Assembly (NCBI GenBank): GCA_011051815.1 | Contig: DRKK01000260.1 | Span: 1-7,307, forward strand | Source of the DNA: Sphingomonadales bacterium | Lineage (GTDB): Bacteria; Pseudomonadota; Alphaproteobacteria; Sphingomonadales; Emcibacteraceae | Reading direction: 5' to 3' | Length of the DNA stretch: 7,307 bases | Part shown: piece by piece, positions 1-6,393 of the stretch | Layout: each line of letters starts with the position of its first letter | How positions within the stretch are numbered: the first letter of the stretch is position 1 | The notes under the pieces: generated by a model | Seen by the model: only the letters and a program-made list of their open reading frames with translations | Told to the model about the DNA's origin: nothing | Database searches by the model: none | Program-made: the position numbers and the translations under genes

Positions 1-875
1 GTCATAATATCCAGATTACCCGCATAGGCTGGCAGATAATGGGCCGCGCCCTCTACCTCCAGATAAACCGACGTCTTTATCCCTTCAAATTCGCCGTAAC
101 CGGGGATTTTCAGGGGATTGTTAGAGCCGAAACGCTCAAATTGTACCTTTTGCTTCAAACGGTAACCGGGCACATAGGATTGTACCTGCGCCACCATATC
201 CTCAATGGATTTTTCAATTTCCGCCTCGTCCGCCATCTCGCACAGGGTAAAGACCGTATCCCGCATCAGCAAAGGCGGTTCGGCAGGATTCAGGATGATA
301 ATCGCCTTGCCCTTGCCCGCGCCGCCCACTTTTTCAATGGCAAGGCGGGTGGTTTCGGTAAATTCATCAATATTGGCCCGGGTGCCTGGCCCCGCCGACT
401 TGGATGATATACTGGCAATAATTTCCGCATAATGGACCTTGGCCACTTTGCTGACCGCCGCCACGATGGGGATTGTCGCCTGCCCGCCGCAGGTGACCAT
501 ATTCACATTGGGCTGATCCAGATTGGCTTCCATATTCACCACCGGCACCGTATAGGGGCCAATGGCCGCCGGGGTCAGGTCAACGATGACTTTGCCCGCC
601 GCGCGGCAAACCTCATCATGATGTTTATGAGCATAGGCCGATGTGGCATCAAAGACGATTTTAATATCGTCCCATACGCTGAGCTTTTGCAAACCCTCTA
701 TCCCGTCAGAGGTGGTCGCCACCCCCAAACGGTCCGCCCGGGCAAGACCGTCCGAGGCCGGGTCCACCCCGACCATGGCGCCCATTTCCAGAATATCGCT
801 GGTACGCATGATCTTGATCATCAAATCGGTGCCGATATTGCCCGACCCGATAATCGCTACTTTAACCTTCGTCAT
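1..875 (-). CDS. dmpF: Acetaldehyde dehydrogenase (acylating), 3'-truncated by window edge
   Basis: This enzyme converts acetaldehyde, NAD+ and CoA to acetyl-CoA, the last step of the meta-cleavage pathway. In the family it works in complex with the aldolase DmpG, which passes acetaldehyde through a channel. I translated 291 codons by hand and found no stop. The N-terminal Rossmann motif [12 protein letters not shown] lies at residues 8-19, the catalytic cysteine is Cys129 in [12 protein letters not shown], and [16 protein letters not shown] (157-172) and [16 protein letters not shown] (276-291) are family signatures. The known protein is about 310 residues, so only some 20 C-terminal residues lie outside the window. 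The ATG at 875 overlaps the TGA of the DUF336 gene as ATGA, and an AGGA sits 10 nt upstream, so translational coupling is likely. Identification is secure; expression as part of the same operon is inferred from the layout. Confidence 0.95.
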   Translation of the reverse strand, partial: MTKVKVAIIGSGNIGTDLMIKIMRTSDILEMGAMVGVDPASDGLARADRLGVATTSDGIEGLQKLSVWDDIKIVFDATSAYAHKHHDEVCRAAGKVIVDLTPAAIGPYTVPVVNMEANLDQPNVNMVTCGGQATIPIVAAVSKVAKVHYAEIIASISSKSAGPGTRANIDEFTETTRLAIEKVGGAGKGKAIIILNPAEPPLLMRDTVFTLCEMADEAEIEKSIEDMVAQVQSYVPGYRLKQKVQFERFGSNNPLKIPGYGEFEGIKTSVYLEVEGAAHYLPAYAGNLDIM

Positions 876-1315
876 TTGTCTGTTTTCCTATTTCCAAAAA
901 CTGTGTCTATTGCCGCAACGGCACAGGCCTCGTCCCCGGCCTCGCTGCTGCCGGATATGCCTACCGCGCCCACGGCTTCCCCGTCGATGATCACCGGCAT
1001 CCCGCCGCCAAAAAAGGCCAGACGGTCATATGCGGTCAAACCATCCAGAACGCGCGGGGCCTCATGGCCCAGATTTTCCGCCATCTCGCGGGTTCCTGTG
1101 CTGAAACTTACCGCCGTAAAGGCCTTGTCCTGGGCAATGGCACCACAAGCGGCCGGGGCCCCGTCCACCCGGGCAAAGGCCAGCAGATCACCGGCCTGAT
1201 CCACCACCGCAATGGCTGTCTTCCACCCTTGAGCAATGGCATAATCTCGCGCTGCCTTGGCCAGCTGCAGGGCAGTGTCTGAATCTATGGTTGAGCGTGT
1301 AATGATACCCGTCAT
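872..1315 (-). CDS. GlcG/HbpS-like (DUF336) protein embedded in the meta-cleavage operon
   Basis: A 147-residue cytosolic protein that looks like a single GlcG/HbpS/PduO-C-terminal-type domain (DUF336). It has an N-terminal helix with [12 protein letters not shown] (about residues 15-26), the core strand [21 protein letters not shown] (about 32-52), the helix with [13 protein letters not shown], and the glycine-rich end [12 protein letters not shown]...GAVGISG. No signal peptide or membrane segment is visible. Members bind haem (HbpS) or occur beside glycolate and propanediol genes; their role in aromatic operons is not established to my knowledge. I chose the ATG at 1315 (MTGIITRS), with AAGGA 11 nt upstream. 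An open frame continues to 1516, but that extension runs through the end of dmpE and is low-complexity antisense-like sequence. The gene starts 34 nt after dmpE and overlaps dmpF by 4 nt, so it is translated with the pathway. Possible roles are protection or repair of a pathway enzyme or binding of an intermediate; neither is shown by the sequence. Confidence 0.88.
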   Translation of the reverse strand: MTGIITRSTIDSDTALQLAKAARDYAIAQGWKTAIAVVDQAGDLLAFARVDGAPAACGAIAQDKAFTAVSFSTGTREMAENLGHEAPRVLDGLTAYDRLAFFGGGMPVIIDGEAVGAVGISGSSEAGDEACAVAAIDTVFGNRKTDK

Positions 1316-1349
1316 GCTATTCTCATTCCTTAATCCGTAAGAGGTCCGA

Positions 1350-2141
1350 TCACACAAAGGCGGCCCGAACTGAACCCAGCCCGGAAATGCGAAGTTCATA
1401 CACACCGGGACCAGGTACCGCGACCATGGGGCCAAGCGCACCGGATAGAATGGTATCTCCCGCCATAAGCGGACGTCCGACCTCAACCATGGTTTTGGCC
1501 AGCCACAGGGTTGCATTCAGGGGGTTCCCAAGGCAGGCCGCCCCGGCCCCAGTGGATACCGGCTCGCCCTGATGTTCGATCACCATACCGCAAAGATGCA
1601 GGTCAAGTTCCGACAAGGCGCGTGGTTCCGTACCCAGCACATAAAGGCCGGATGAGGCATTATCCGCCACCGTATCCATAATTTTGATATTCCAGTCGGC
1701 AATGCGGCTGTCAACGATTTCAATGGCCGCCACCGCATAATCAATGGCCTGCATCACATCGGTGATGGTCATCTGCTCCTGCGTCAGGTCACTTTTCAGA
1801 ACAAAGGCTATTTCGCCTTCGATTTTGGGCTGCATCAGACGATCCAGCGGCACATCTTCACCGTCCGCATAGGCCATATCCGCGTAAAGCATCCCAAAAT
1901 CCGGCTGGCCCACGCCCAGCTGTTTCTGCACCGCACGCGCGGTCAGGCCCGTCTTGCGGCCCACCAGTCGGCGGCCTTGCTTTAGCCAGTGATCCGTATT
2001 GATATTCTGGATGGCATAGCCCGCCGCAATATCATCGGCCGCGATAAAATCATGGAGTGCGGCGCAAGGTGTCCCGCTGTCATGGGCGGCCCTGATCATT
2101 TCTGCGGCTTTTTTTATGTCCGCTTCAGTTGTTTTCGTCAT
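1350..2141 (-). CDS. dmpE: 2-oxopent-4-enoate (2-hydroxypenta-2,4-dienoate) hydratase
   Basis: This enzyme adds water to 2-hydroxypenta-2,4-dienoate to give 4-hydroxy-2-oxovalerate, the substrate of the aldolase DmpG. It is 263 residues, normal for the hydratase/decarboxylase (MhpD/DmpE/DmpH) family. Visible motifs are GRKTGLT (61-67), QPDFG (79-83), QPKIEGEIAFVLK (104-116), EIVDSRIADWNIKI (141-154), DTVADNASSGLYVLG (156-170) and STGAGAACLGNP (196-207). Acidic residues E108, E110 and E141 are in the places that hold the divalent metal in this family. I call DmpE rather than the homologous 4-oxalocrotonate decarboxylase DmpH because the DSRI-DW-IKI-DTVADNAS-GL-VLG block matches remembered DmpE sequences, whereas DmpH has DSRYENF in that place. 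The position directly before dmpF also fits DmpE. It starts 10 nt after dmpC, with an AAGGG overlapping the dmpC stop. Confidence 0.93.
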   Translation of the reverse strand: MTKTTEADIKKAAEMIRAAHDSGTPCAALHDFIAADDIAAGYAIQNINTDHWLKQGRRLVGRKTGLTARAVQKQLGVGQPDFGMLYADMAYADGEDVPLDRLMQPKIEGEIAFVLKSDLTQEQMTITDVMQAIDYAVAAIEIVDSRIADWNIKIMDTVADNASSGLYVLGTEPRALSELDLHLCGMVIEHQGEPVSTGAGAACLGNPLNATLWLAKTMVEVGRPLMAGDTILSGALGPMVAVPGPGVYELRISGLGSVRAAFV

Positions 2142-2148
2142 TATTCAA

Positions 2149-2153
2149 CCCTT
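2149..2153 (-). promoter_or_regulatory. Ribosome binding site of dmpE overlapping the dmpC stop
   Basis: The minus strand reads AAGGG here, 7 nt before the ATG at 2141. Its first two bases are the last two of the dmpC TAA stop. Ribosomes ending dmpC therefore sit on the dmpE start signal, which suggests coupled translation. Confidence 0.6.
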
Positions 2154-3615
2154 AGAGTTTCACGCAGATATTGCGCATTTCCGTATAAAATTCCAGACTG
2201 TGAACCCCGCCTTCCCGGCCAATGCCCGACTGTTTCGAGCCGCCGAAAGGCGTGCGCAGGTCCCGCAGGAACCAGCTGTTGACCCAGGTGAGGCCGCTTT
2301 CGATCTGTCCGGCTACCCGGTGAGCGCGGGAAAGATTTTCCGTCCAGATAGAACTGGCCAGCCCATAAACCGTGTCATTGGCCCGCCGGATAACCTCATC
2401 CTCATCATCGAATGGGGAAATATGGCAACAGGGGCCAAAAATTTCTTCGCGCATGATGGCACTATCATCATCAAGCCCGGTCCAGATGGTGGGTTCCACC
2501 CATGCCCCGCCTGACAAGGCATCCCCCATATCCGGGACGCCCCCCCCCGTAACGACATTAGCGCCCAATTTTTTGGCCAGCGCATAATAGCCCAAGACCT
2601 TGCCCTGATGTTCCTTGCTGATCAAAGGCCCCATATTGGCCCCGTCATCAGGTGCGCCCAGTTTCAAGCCTTCTGCGCCTGTTTTCAGACGACTGACAAA
2701 TTCATCAAATATGGGCCGTTCCACATATACCCGTTCGGTACCAAGGCAGACCTGACCGCAATTGACAAAGACCGAGCGCATGACGCCCTCTATGGCCTTG
2801 TCCATGTCACAATCGGCAAAGACAATAGCCGGGTTTTTACCGCCAAGCTCCATGGATATGTCGCGCATGCCCACGGCGGCAGCCTGCATAATGGCGGTGC
2901 CAGTACTGGTTTCCCCGGTAAAGGTAATCGCGTCCACCCCGGGATGCTGGGTAAGATAAGCCCCGGCACTTTCCGGACCAAAACCATTCACCACATTATA
3001 GACCCCCGGCGGCATTCCGGCCTCATTCATGACCTCCCCCAGCAAAGACGTGGTCAGGGGAGTTTCTTCGGAAGGTTTCACCACAACCGTATTGCCACAC
3101 GCCAGCGCCGGGCCAACTTTCCATGTCATAAGCAGCAAGGGCAGGTTCCATGGTGAAATCACCGCGATCACCCCCTTGGGCGCCCGAATGGCATAATTCA
3201 AGGCCCCGGTGCCATCAGGTGTCGGCATGGTAAAGGCCTCGGTCGGGGTATTCTTGATCACATCGGCAAAGACCTTGAAATTGGCCGCGCCGCGTGGAAT
3301 ATCGATATGGCTGGCCAGCGATTTAGGCTTGCCCGTATCGCGGCATTCCGCCTCCAGAAATTCATCAAAGCGGGCGTTGATACCATCAGCCACCTTATAG
3401 AGGATGGCCACCCGTTCGTCGGTGGTCATTTTGCCCCATGGACCGTTCAAGGCCGCCTGTGCCGCCGTGACCGCCGCATCCACTTCCGGTTTCAACCCTT
3501 CATGCACATCACAGATCACAGACCCGTCCACCGGGCTGATATTCTGAAAAACCTTGCCCGACGTCCCCGCCGTATAGGCACCGTTAATAAAGTGCATCAC
3601 TGCCTTTTTTGACAT
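2152..3615 (-). CDS. dmpC: 2-hydroxymuconic semialdehyde dehydrogenase
   Basis: An NAD-dependent aldehyde dehydrogenase that oxidises 2-hydroxymuconic semialdehyde, the ring-fission product of catechol, to 2-hydroxymuconate (the enol form of 4-oxalocrotonate). It has 487 residues, full length for the family. Visible features are the PWN oxyanion motif (Asn157), the cofactor-binding KPSEETP (180-186), TFTGETSTG (231-239) as the Rossmann glycine turn, ELGGKNP with general base Glu256, the catalytic Cys290 in NCGQVCLGTER, and EEIFGP (390-395). The C-terminal NSWFLRDLRTPFGGSKQSG is typical of the XylG/DmpC subgroup and, with the operon position, separates it from general aldehyde dehydrogenases. 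The ATG at 3615 has AAGGA 6 nt upstream. A run of nine G residues occurs in codons for Gly357-Gly359. The next gene is dmpE, with no hydrolase gene between, so this enzyme provides the only branch visible here for the ring-fission product. Confidence 0.95.
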   Translation of the reverse strand: MSKKAVMHFINGAYTAGTSGKVFQNISPVDGSVICDVHEGLKPEVDAAVTAAQAALNGPWGKMTTDERVAILYKVADGINARFDEFLEAECRDTGKPKSLASHIDIPRGAANFKVFADVIKNTPTEAFTMPTPDGTGALNYAIRAPKGVIAVISPWNLPLLLMTWKVGPALACGNTVVVKPSEETPLTTSLLGEVMNEAGMPPGVYNVVNGFGPESAGAYLTQHPGVDAITFTGETSTGTAIMQAAAVGMRDISMELGGKNPAIVFADCDMDKAIEGVMRSVFVNCGQVCLGTERVYVERPIFDEFVSRLKTGAEGLKLGAPDDGANMGPLISKEHQGKVLGYYALAKKLGANVVTGGGVPDMGDALSGGAWVEPTIWTGLDDDSAIMREEIFGPCCHISPFDDEDEVIRRANDTVYGLASSIWTENLSRAHRVAGQIESGLTWVNSWFLRDLRTPFGGSKQSGIGREGGVHSLEFYTEMRNICVKL

Positions 3616-3621
3616 TCTTAG

Positions 3622-3626
3622 TCCTT
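3622..3626 (-). promoter_or_regulatory. Ribosome binding site of dmpC
   Basis: The minus strand reads AAGGA 6 nt before the ATG at 3615. Unlike its neighbours, this site is not inside or touching the preceding gene, so dmpC appears to be initiated independently of dmpB. Confidence 0.65.
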
Positions 3627-3648
3627 AAGTAATTCTAATATATGAAGG

Positions 3649-3701
3649 AATAACCAGCCTTTGGATATAACTACAACTTATATATCCAAAGACCGGCTAC
3701 C
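3649..3701 (-). promoter_or_regulatory. Intercistronic mRNA stem-loop between dmpB and dmpC
   Basis: In the minus-strand transcript, bases 3701-3681 pair with 3669-3649 to form an unbroken 21-bp stem around an 11-nt loop (3680-3670). The inner 11 pairs are perfect Watson-Crick (CTTTGGATATA against TATATCCAAAG). The outer 10 include five G-U wobbles. Every wobble would be an A-C mismatch if the plus strand were transcribed, so the structure belongs to the operon mRNA rather than being a DNA palindrome. The stem starts 11 nt after the dmpB stop and ends about 23 nt before the dmpC ribosome site. No U-run follows, so it is not an ordinary intrinsic terminator. A role in protecting the 3' end of upstream messages, or in RNA processing that lowers dmpC output relative to dmpB, is inference. 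Confidence 0.7.
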
Positions 3702-3711
3702 TTGGGCAAAC

Positions 3712-4638
3712 TTACGTCACTACCGTCATGAAACGATCATTCAATTCACGCTCATAATAGAAAATGGCCTTGCCAACAGAGCTTGCCTTCCAGACCCTGA
3801 GGGGGTTATCAGGATAATAATGATACCCTCCGGCGAAGACCTCATTCCGGTTGCCACTGGGGTCAAAGAAATAGATGGTCATGCCACGGGTAATGCCGTG
3901 ACGTGTGGGGCCAATATCCCGGGACACATCATAGCGGGTAATGATATCAGCGGCGGCACCAATAGAACTCCAGTCTTCCACAAGGAACGACACATGATGC
4001 AATTTCCCGTCTTCCTCATGACGGACAAGGGCCAGATCATGGGCTTTGTTTGAGCAGGTCAGGAACAGGGCTATAATCATACCAGTATCATCATCCACCA
4101 CCATTTCGGAAACGCTGAAACCCAGAATTTCCTCAAAGACTTTTTTGGTACCGTCAATATCGCCGCCGTAAAGCAGGCAATGGTCAAAGCGAATCGCCTT
4201 CATACCCTGAGGGTCCAGTTGGGACACATCAGGATTATTGGTCATGGGGCCATTATCGGACAGCTCAATTTCCGCATAAAGGTCAAAGCGGTGACCCGTG
4301 GGGGCCACAAAGCTGATCCGGCGGCCAACACCGGGCTGCTCACCTGCCGCGACAGTGGTTACTTCATAACCGCCAGCCGCAAGTTTGGTTGCAAAATCAT
4401 CAAGACTTGCTTCGCTGCAGACCTTAAAGGCCATAAGGTCAAGACCCGCCTCATCACATTCGCGAAGCACAATACTATGCCGGTCAAATTCATCATAGGC
4501 TTTCATATATACCCGGCCATCACTTTCGGTACTGACCAACGTCAGGCCGATCCGGTCCCGATAATGCACGATTGCCTCTGCCATATCCAGCACACGGACT
4601 TGAACAAATCCGGGCCGTAAAACACCATTTAACGCCAT
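3712..4638 (-). CDS. dmpB: Catechol 2,3-dioxygenase (extradiol, two-domain type I)
   Basis: This non-haem Fe(II) enzyme cleaves catechol beside the hydroxyls with O2 to give 2-hydroxymuconic semialdehyde. The 308-residue length is usual for the XylE/DmpB group. It has two vicinal-oxygen-chelate domains; the C-terminal one carries the active site. Iron ligands visible are His153 (RFDHCLLYG), His215 (KLHHVSF) and Glu266 (GNRNEVFAGG). Second-shell residues equivalent to XylE His199, His246 and Tyr255 are His200 (KAHDLAL), His247 (GPTRHGITRG) and Tyr256 (IYFFDPSG). The C-terminus ERELNDRFMTVVT is also typical. All catalytic residues are intact, so it should be active. It starts 3 nt after dmpQ with a strong GAGGAG site inside the dmpQ end, which favours high, coupled expression. 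Downstream comes the longest untranslated gap in the window, with a stem-loop. Confidence 0.97.
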   Translation of the reverse strand: MALNGVLRPGFVQVRVLDMAEAIVHYRDRIGLTLVSTESDGRVYMKAYDEFDRHSIVLRECDEAGLDLMAFKVCSEASLDDFATKLAAGGYEVTTVAAGEQPGVGRRISFVAPTGHRFDLYAEIELSDNGPMTNNPDVSQLDPQGMKAIRFDHCLLYGGDIDGTKKVFEEILGFSVSEMVVDDDTGMIIALFLTCSNKAHDLALVRHEEDGKLHHVSFLVEDWSSIGAAADIITRYDVSRDIGPTRHGITRGMTIYFFDPSGNRNEVFAGGYHYYPDNPLRVWKASSVGKAIFYYERELNDRFMTVVT

Positions 4639-4641
4639 TTC

Positions 4642-4935
4642 TCACTCCTCATTTTTCACAGTTACGGTCAAATCACTTTTGGGAAATGCTTTGCAGGCAA
4701 GGGCATATCCATCATCCCTTTCCACCTGCGTCACATGCTTGATACTCATCTTCCCGGTTTCATACTCGCCCTTGGTCACCCTGATCTTGCAGACCCCGCA
4801 GCCGCCATTCCGACAGCCCACGGGAATATTGCTTATTCCCTGCCGCGCCATGGCCTTCAACAAAGTCTCATCCGCAAGACAGGTGATTACCTTGTCAGAC
4901 CCTTCTACGCTCACCCGAAACGCGGCCTTGCCCAT
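4642..4935 (-). CDS. dmpQ: XylT/DmpQ-type [2Fe-2S] ferredoxin (dioxygenase reactivation)
   Basis: A small plant-type ferredoxin that, in the XylT/DmpQ family, re-reduces the oxidised, inactive iron of catechol 2,3-dioxygenase, especially after turnover of substituted catechols. From the ATG at 4935 the protein has 97 residues. The cluster ligands are Cys41, Cys46, Cys49 (PVGCRNGGCGVCKIRV) and Cys81 (ALACKAFP). I chose this start because it lies 7 nt after the dmpP stop and puts the first cluster cysteine at position 41, as I recall for XylT. A longer in-frame ATG at 4983 would give 113 residues but overlap dmpP by 41 nt. The nearest AAGGA is 12 nt before the chosen start, rather far, so initiation may depend on coupling to dmpP. 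The last two codons (GAG GAG) double as the ribosome site of dmpB, tying synthesis of the helper to its client. Confidence 0.9.
   Translation of the reverse strand: MGKAAFRVSVEGSDKVITCLADETLLKAMARQGISNIPVGCRNGGCGVCKIRVTKGEYETGKMSIKHVTQVERDDGYALACKAFPKSDLTVTVKNEE
4645..4650 (-). promoter_or_regulatory. Strong ribosome binding site of dmpB inside dmpQ
   Basis: GAGGAG, the final two sense codons of dmpQ, lies 6 nt before the dmpB ATG at 4638. It is the strongest Shine-Dalgarno match I see in the window and fits a need for abundant ring-cleavage enzyme. Confidence 0.75.
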
Positions 4936-4942
4936 GACGTTC

Positions 4943-6001
4943 TTAAATCCTTTTAAACAGGGGGGAGCGCTTGTCCCCGGCACCGTCCGCCTTGCTCAGA
5001 AATTTCTCACAGTATATATCATTCTCAAACAGACGGCCCTTCATAAGCGCCCGTATAGAGGCCTCTATCATGGGCGGCGGCCCACAGAGATAGGCCTGAT
5101 GGCCGGCGAAACTACCGTCAAAAAAGCGCTCCGCCGCCTCATGAACAAAACCTGTTTCCCCGTCCCAGTCATCCCCGTCCTTCTTATCTGACAGGGCCGG
5201 GATATAAGCGAAATTGTCATGTTTTTCCGCCAAGGCCGTGAAATAATCCTGATAATACAGATCGCCCTTTGACCGGACCCCGTGGAACAGGGTCAGTTTT
5301 TGCCCGTATCCATCCGCCAGCAATTCATCTATCATGGCCTTGGGACTGGACAGCCCCGTTCCGCCTGCGATGAATATCATCGGTTTATTCTGTGATTTCC
5401 GAACAAAGAAATGGCCGTACGGGGCCGAGAATGACAAGGCATCCCCCTCTGCCAGCTTACCATGCAGATAGCTGGTCCCCTTACCCTCCGGCACCAACCG
5501 CACATGAAGTTCCACATGATCCGCCTTGTCCGGTGAATTGGCAATAGAAAAGGCGCGGGGGCCGTCCACGCCGGGAATCTCAAGCTGAATATACTGACCG
5601 GCTTGAAATTCCATATCCCCGTCCAGTGAAATAATAATCTTTTTCACATCCGGGGTCAGGTCGGTAATTTCAGTAACCGTTCCCGTATAATCACAGATGG
5701 GTAGATATTCGGCGTCTTCGTCTTCGTCAATATCCGCCTCTATCACCACATCACTTTCCAGCGTACAGACACAAGCCAGCGCCTTGCCGTCATCCCGCTC
5801 AAAGTCCATGAGGGCAAAAGGAGACGCATCACCAAGATCCACATCGCCCTCTACCACATCCACCTTACAGGTGCTGCACAGACCGTGGTTGCACTGATAG
5901 GGGATATAGATACCGGCGCGCAGGCAGGCATCCAGAATGGTCTGACCTTCTTCGACCTCAATCACCTCACCGATGGGTTCTATGGTAAGCTCGTAACTCA
6001 T
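4943..6001 (-). CDS. dmpP: Phenol hydroxylase reductase component (P5), FAD and [2Fe-2S]
   Basis: This protein carries electrons from NADH through FAD and a [2Fe-2S] cluster to the diiron centre of DmpN. It has 352 residues, normal for the family. Domains in order: an N-terminal plant-type ferredoxin with Cys37, Cys42, Cys45 (QCNHGLCSTC) and Cys77 (ALACVC); a very acidic linker (about 88-100); an FAD-binding barrel with RAFSIANSP (149-157); and an NAD-binding domain with IAGGTGLSSPKAM (211-223), YLCGPPPMIEA (304-314) and the C-terminal CEKF (331-334). The start ATG at 6001 shares one base with the dmpO stop (TGATG), and no good ribosome site is seen before it, so translation probably depends on re-initiation after dmpO. 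The adjacent dmpQ also encodes a ferredoxin, but of the separate XylT type serving the dioxygenase. Confidence 0.96.
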   Translation of the reverse strand: MSYELTIEPIGEVIEVEEGQTILDACLRAGIYIPYQCNHGLCSTCKVDVVEGDVDLGDASPFALMDFERDDGKALACVCTLESDVVIEADIDEDEDAEYLPICDYTGTVTEITDLTPDVKKIIISLDGDMEFQAGQYIQLEIPGVDGPRAFSIANSPDKADHVELHVRLVPEGKGTSYLHGKLAEGDALSFSAPYGHFFVRKSQNKPMIFIAGGTGLSSPKAMIDELLADGYGQKLTLFHGVRSKGDLYYQDYFTALAEKHDNFAYIPALSDKKDGDDWDGETGFVHEAAERFFDGSFAGHQAYLCGPPPMIEASIRALMKGRLFENDIYCEKFLSKADGAGDKRSPLFKRI

Positions 6002-6360
6002 CAGCTGTGAGAACCCGCGATACCTTCAAGGCCCGGCGTCCAGAAACGGATCAGGGATTTATGGCCAAGGCCGTTATCGGCAAGGCTTTTGCCCAGGTCC
6101 GGAGTAAAGTCAGCCCCATCCAGCGTCCATTTTACTGCGTCCCAGTCAATTTTCTCAAAATCCGGGTGCTTGTTATATACGCCGGGCAAAACCTCCTGCA
6201 CCAATGCGCCGAACGGCATTTCAGGGGGCAGAGGCAGGCAGACCGGGGCGCAGAACAGCAGATGCTGTTCCCAGTTAATATAGGTCAGTTGATTGCCGTG
6301 GAAATTTTCCACTTTGTCCAGTGGCTCAAATTCATATTTCCCGATGGAAGTTACAGACAT
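6001..6360 (-). CDS. dmpO: Phenol hydroxylase P4 subunit (small hydroxylase component)
   Basis: The small subunit of the (LNO)2 hydroxylase that holds the diiron oxygenase. It packs against DmpN and is required for the active complex; it carries no cofactor. It has 119 residues, the same length as I recall for DmpO, with the family core FHGNQLTYINWEQHLLFCAPVCLPLPP (residues 20-46 approx.), PFGALVQEVLPGVYNKHPDF (about 49-68), IDWDAVKWTLDG (71-82) and the tail LGHKSLIRFWTPGL. The ATG at 6360 has AAGGA 8 nt upstream and lies 33 nt after the dmpN stop. Its own TGA overlaps the dmpP start. Nothing looks disrupted. Confidence 0.95.
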   Translation of the reverse strand: MSVTSIGKYEFEPLDKVENFHGNQLTYINWEQHLLFCAPVCLPLPPEMPFGALVQEVLPGVYNKHPDFEKIDWDAVKWTLDGADFTPDLGKSLADNGLGHKSLIRFWTPGLEGIAGSHS

Positions 6361-6393
6361 CTCATCAATCCTTATTCTAAAAATGTTTTACAT

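Noticed and set aside
432..1199. 255-codon plus-strand open frame
   Set aside because: It lies antisense to dmpF and the DUF336 gene, both of which have clear family motifs. The translation is histidine-, proline- and arginine-rich with no recognisable domain.
1316..1516. 67-residue N-terminal extension of the DUF336 protein
   Set aside because: It overlaps the dmpE coding end in another frame, has no resemblance to the domain, and a sensible ATG with an upstream AAGGA exists at 1315.
1350..2141. 4-oxalocrotonate decarboxylase (dmpH) as identity of the 263-residue protein
   Set aside because: DmpH is homologous, but the DSRIADWNIKI and SSGLYVLG blocks match the hydratase DmpE, as does the position before dmpF.
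3616..3660. Internal promoter for dmpC in the A+T-rich gap
   Set aside because: TATATT-like -10 matches are present, as expected by chance in such sequence, but I could not find a convincing -35 or a -24/-12 element at proper spacing.
3649..3701. The dmpB-dmpC stem-loop as an intrinsic terminator
   Set aside because: The upper stem is A+T-rich and the following transcript (CCUUCAUAUAUUAG) lacks a U-run. Essential pathway genes follow, so full termination here would not make sense.
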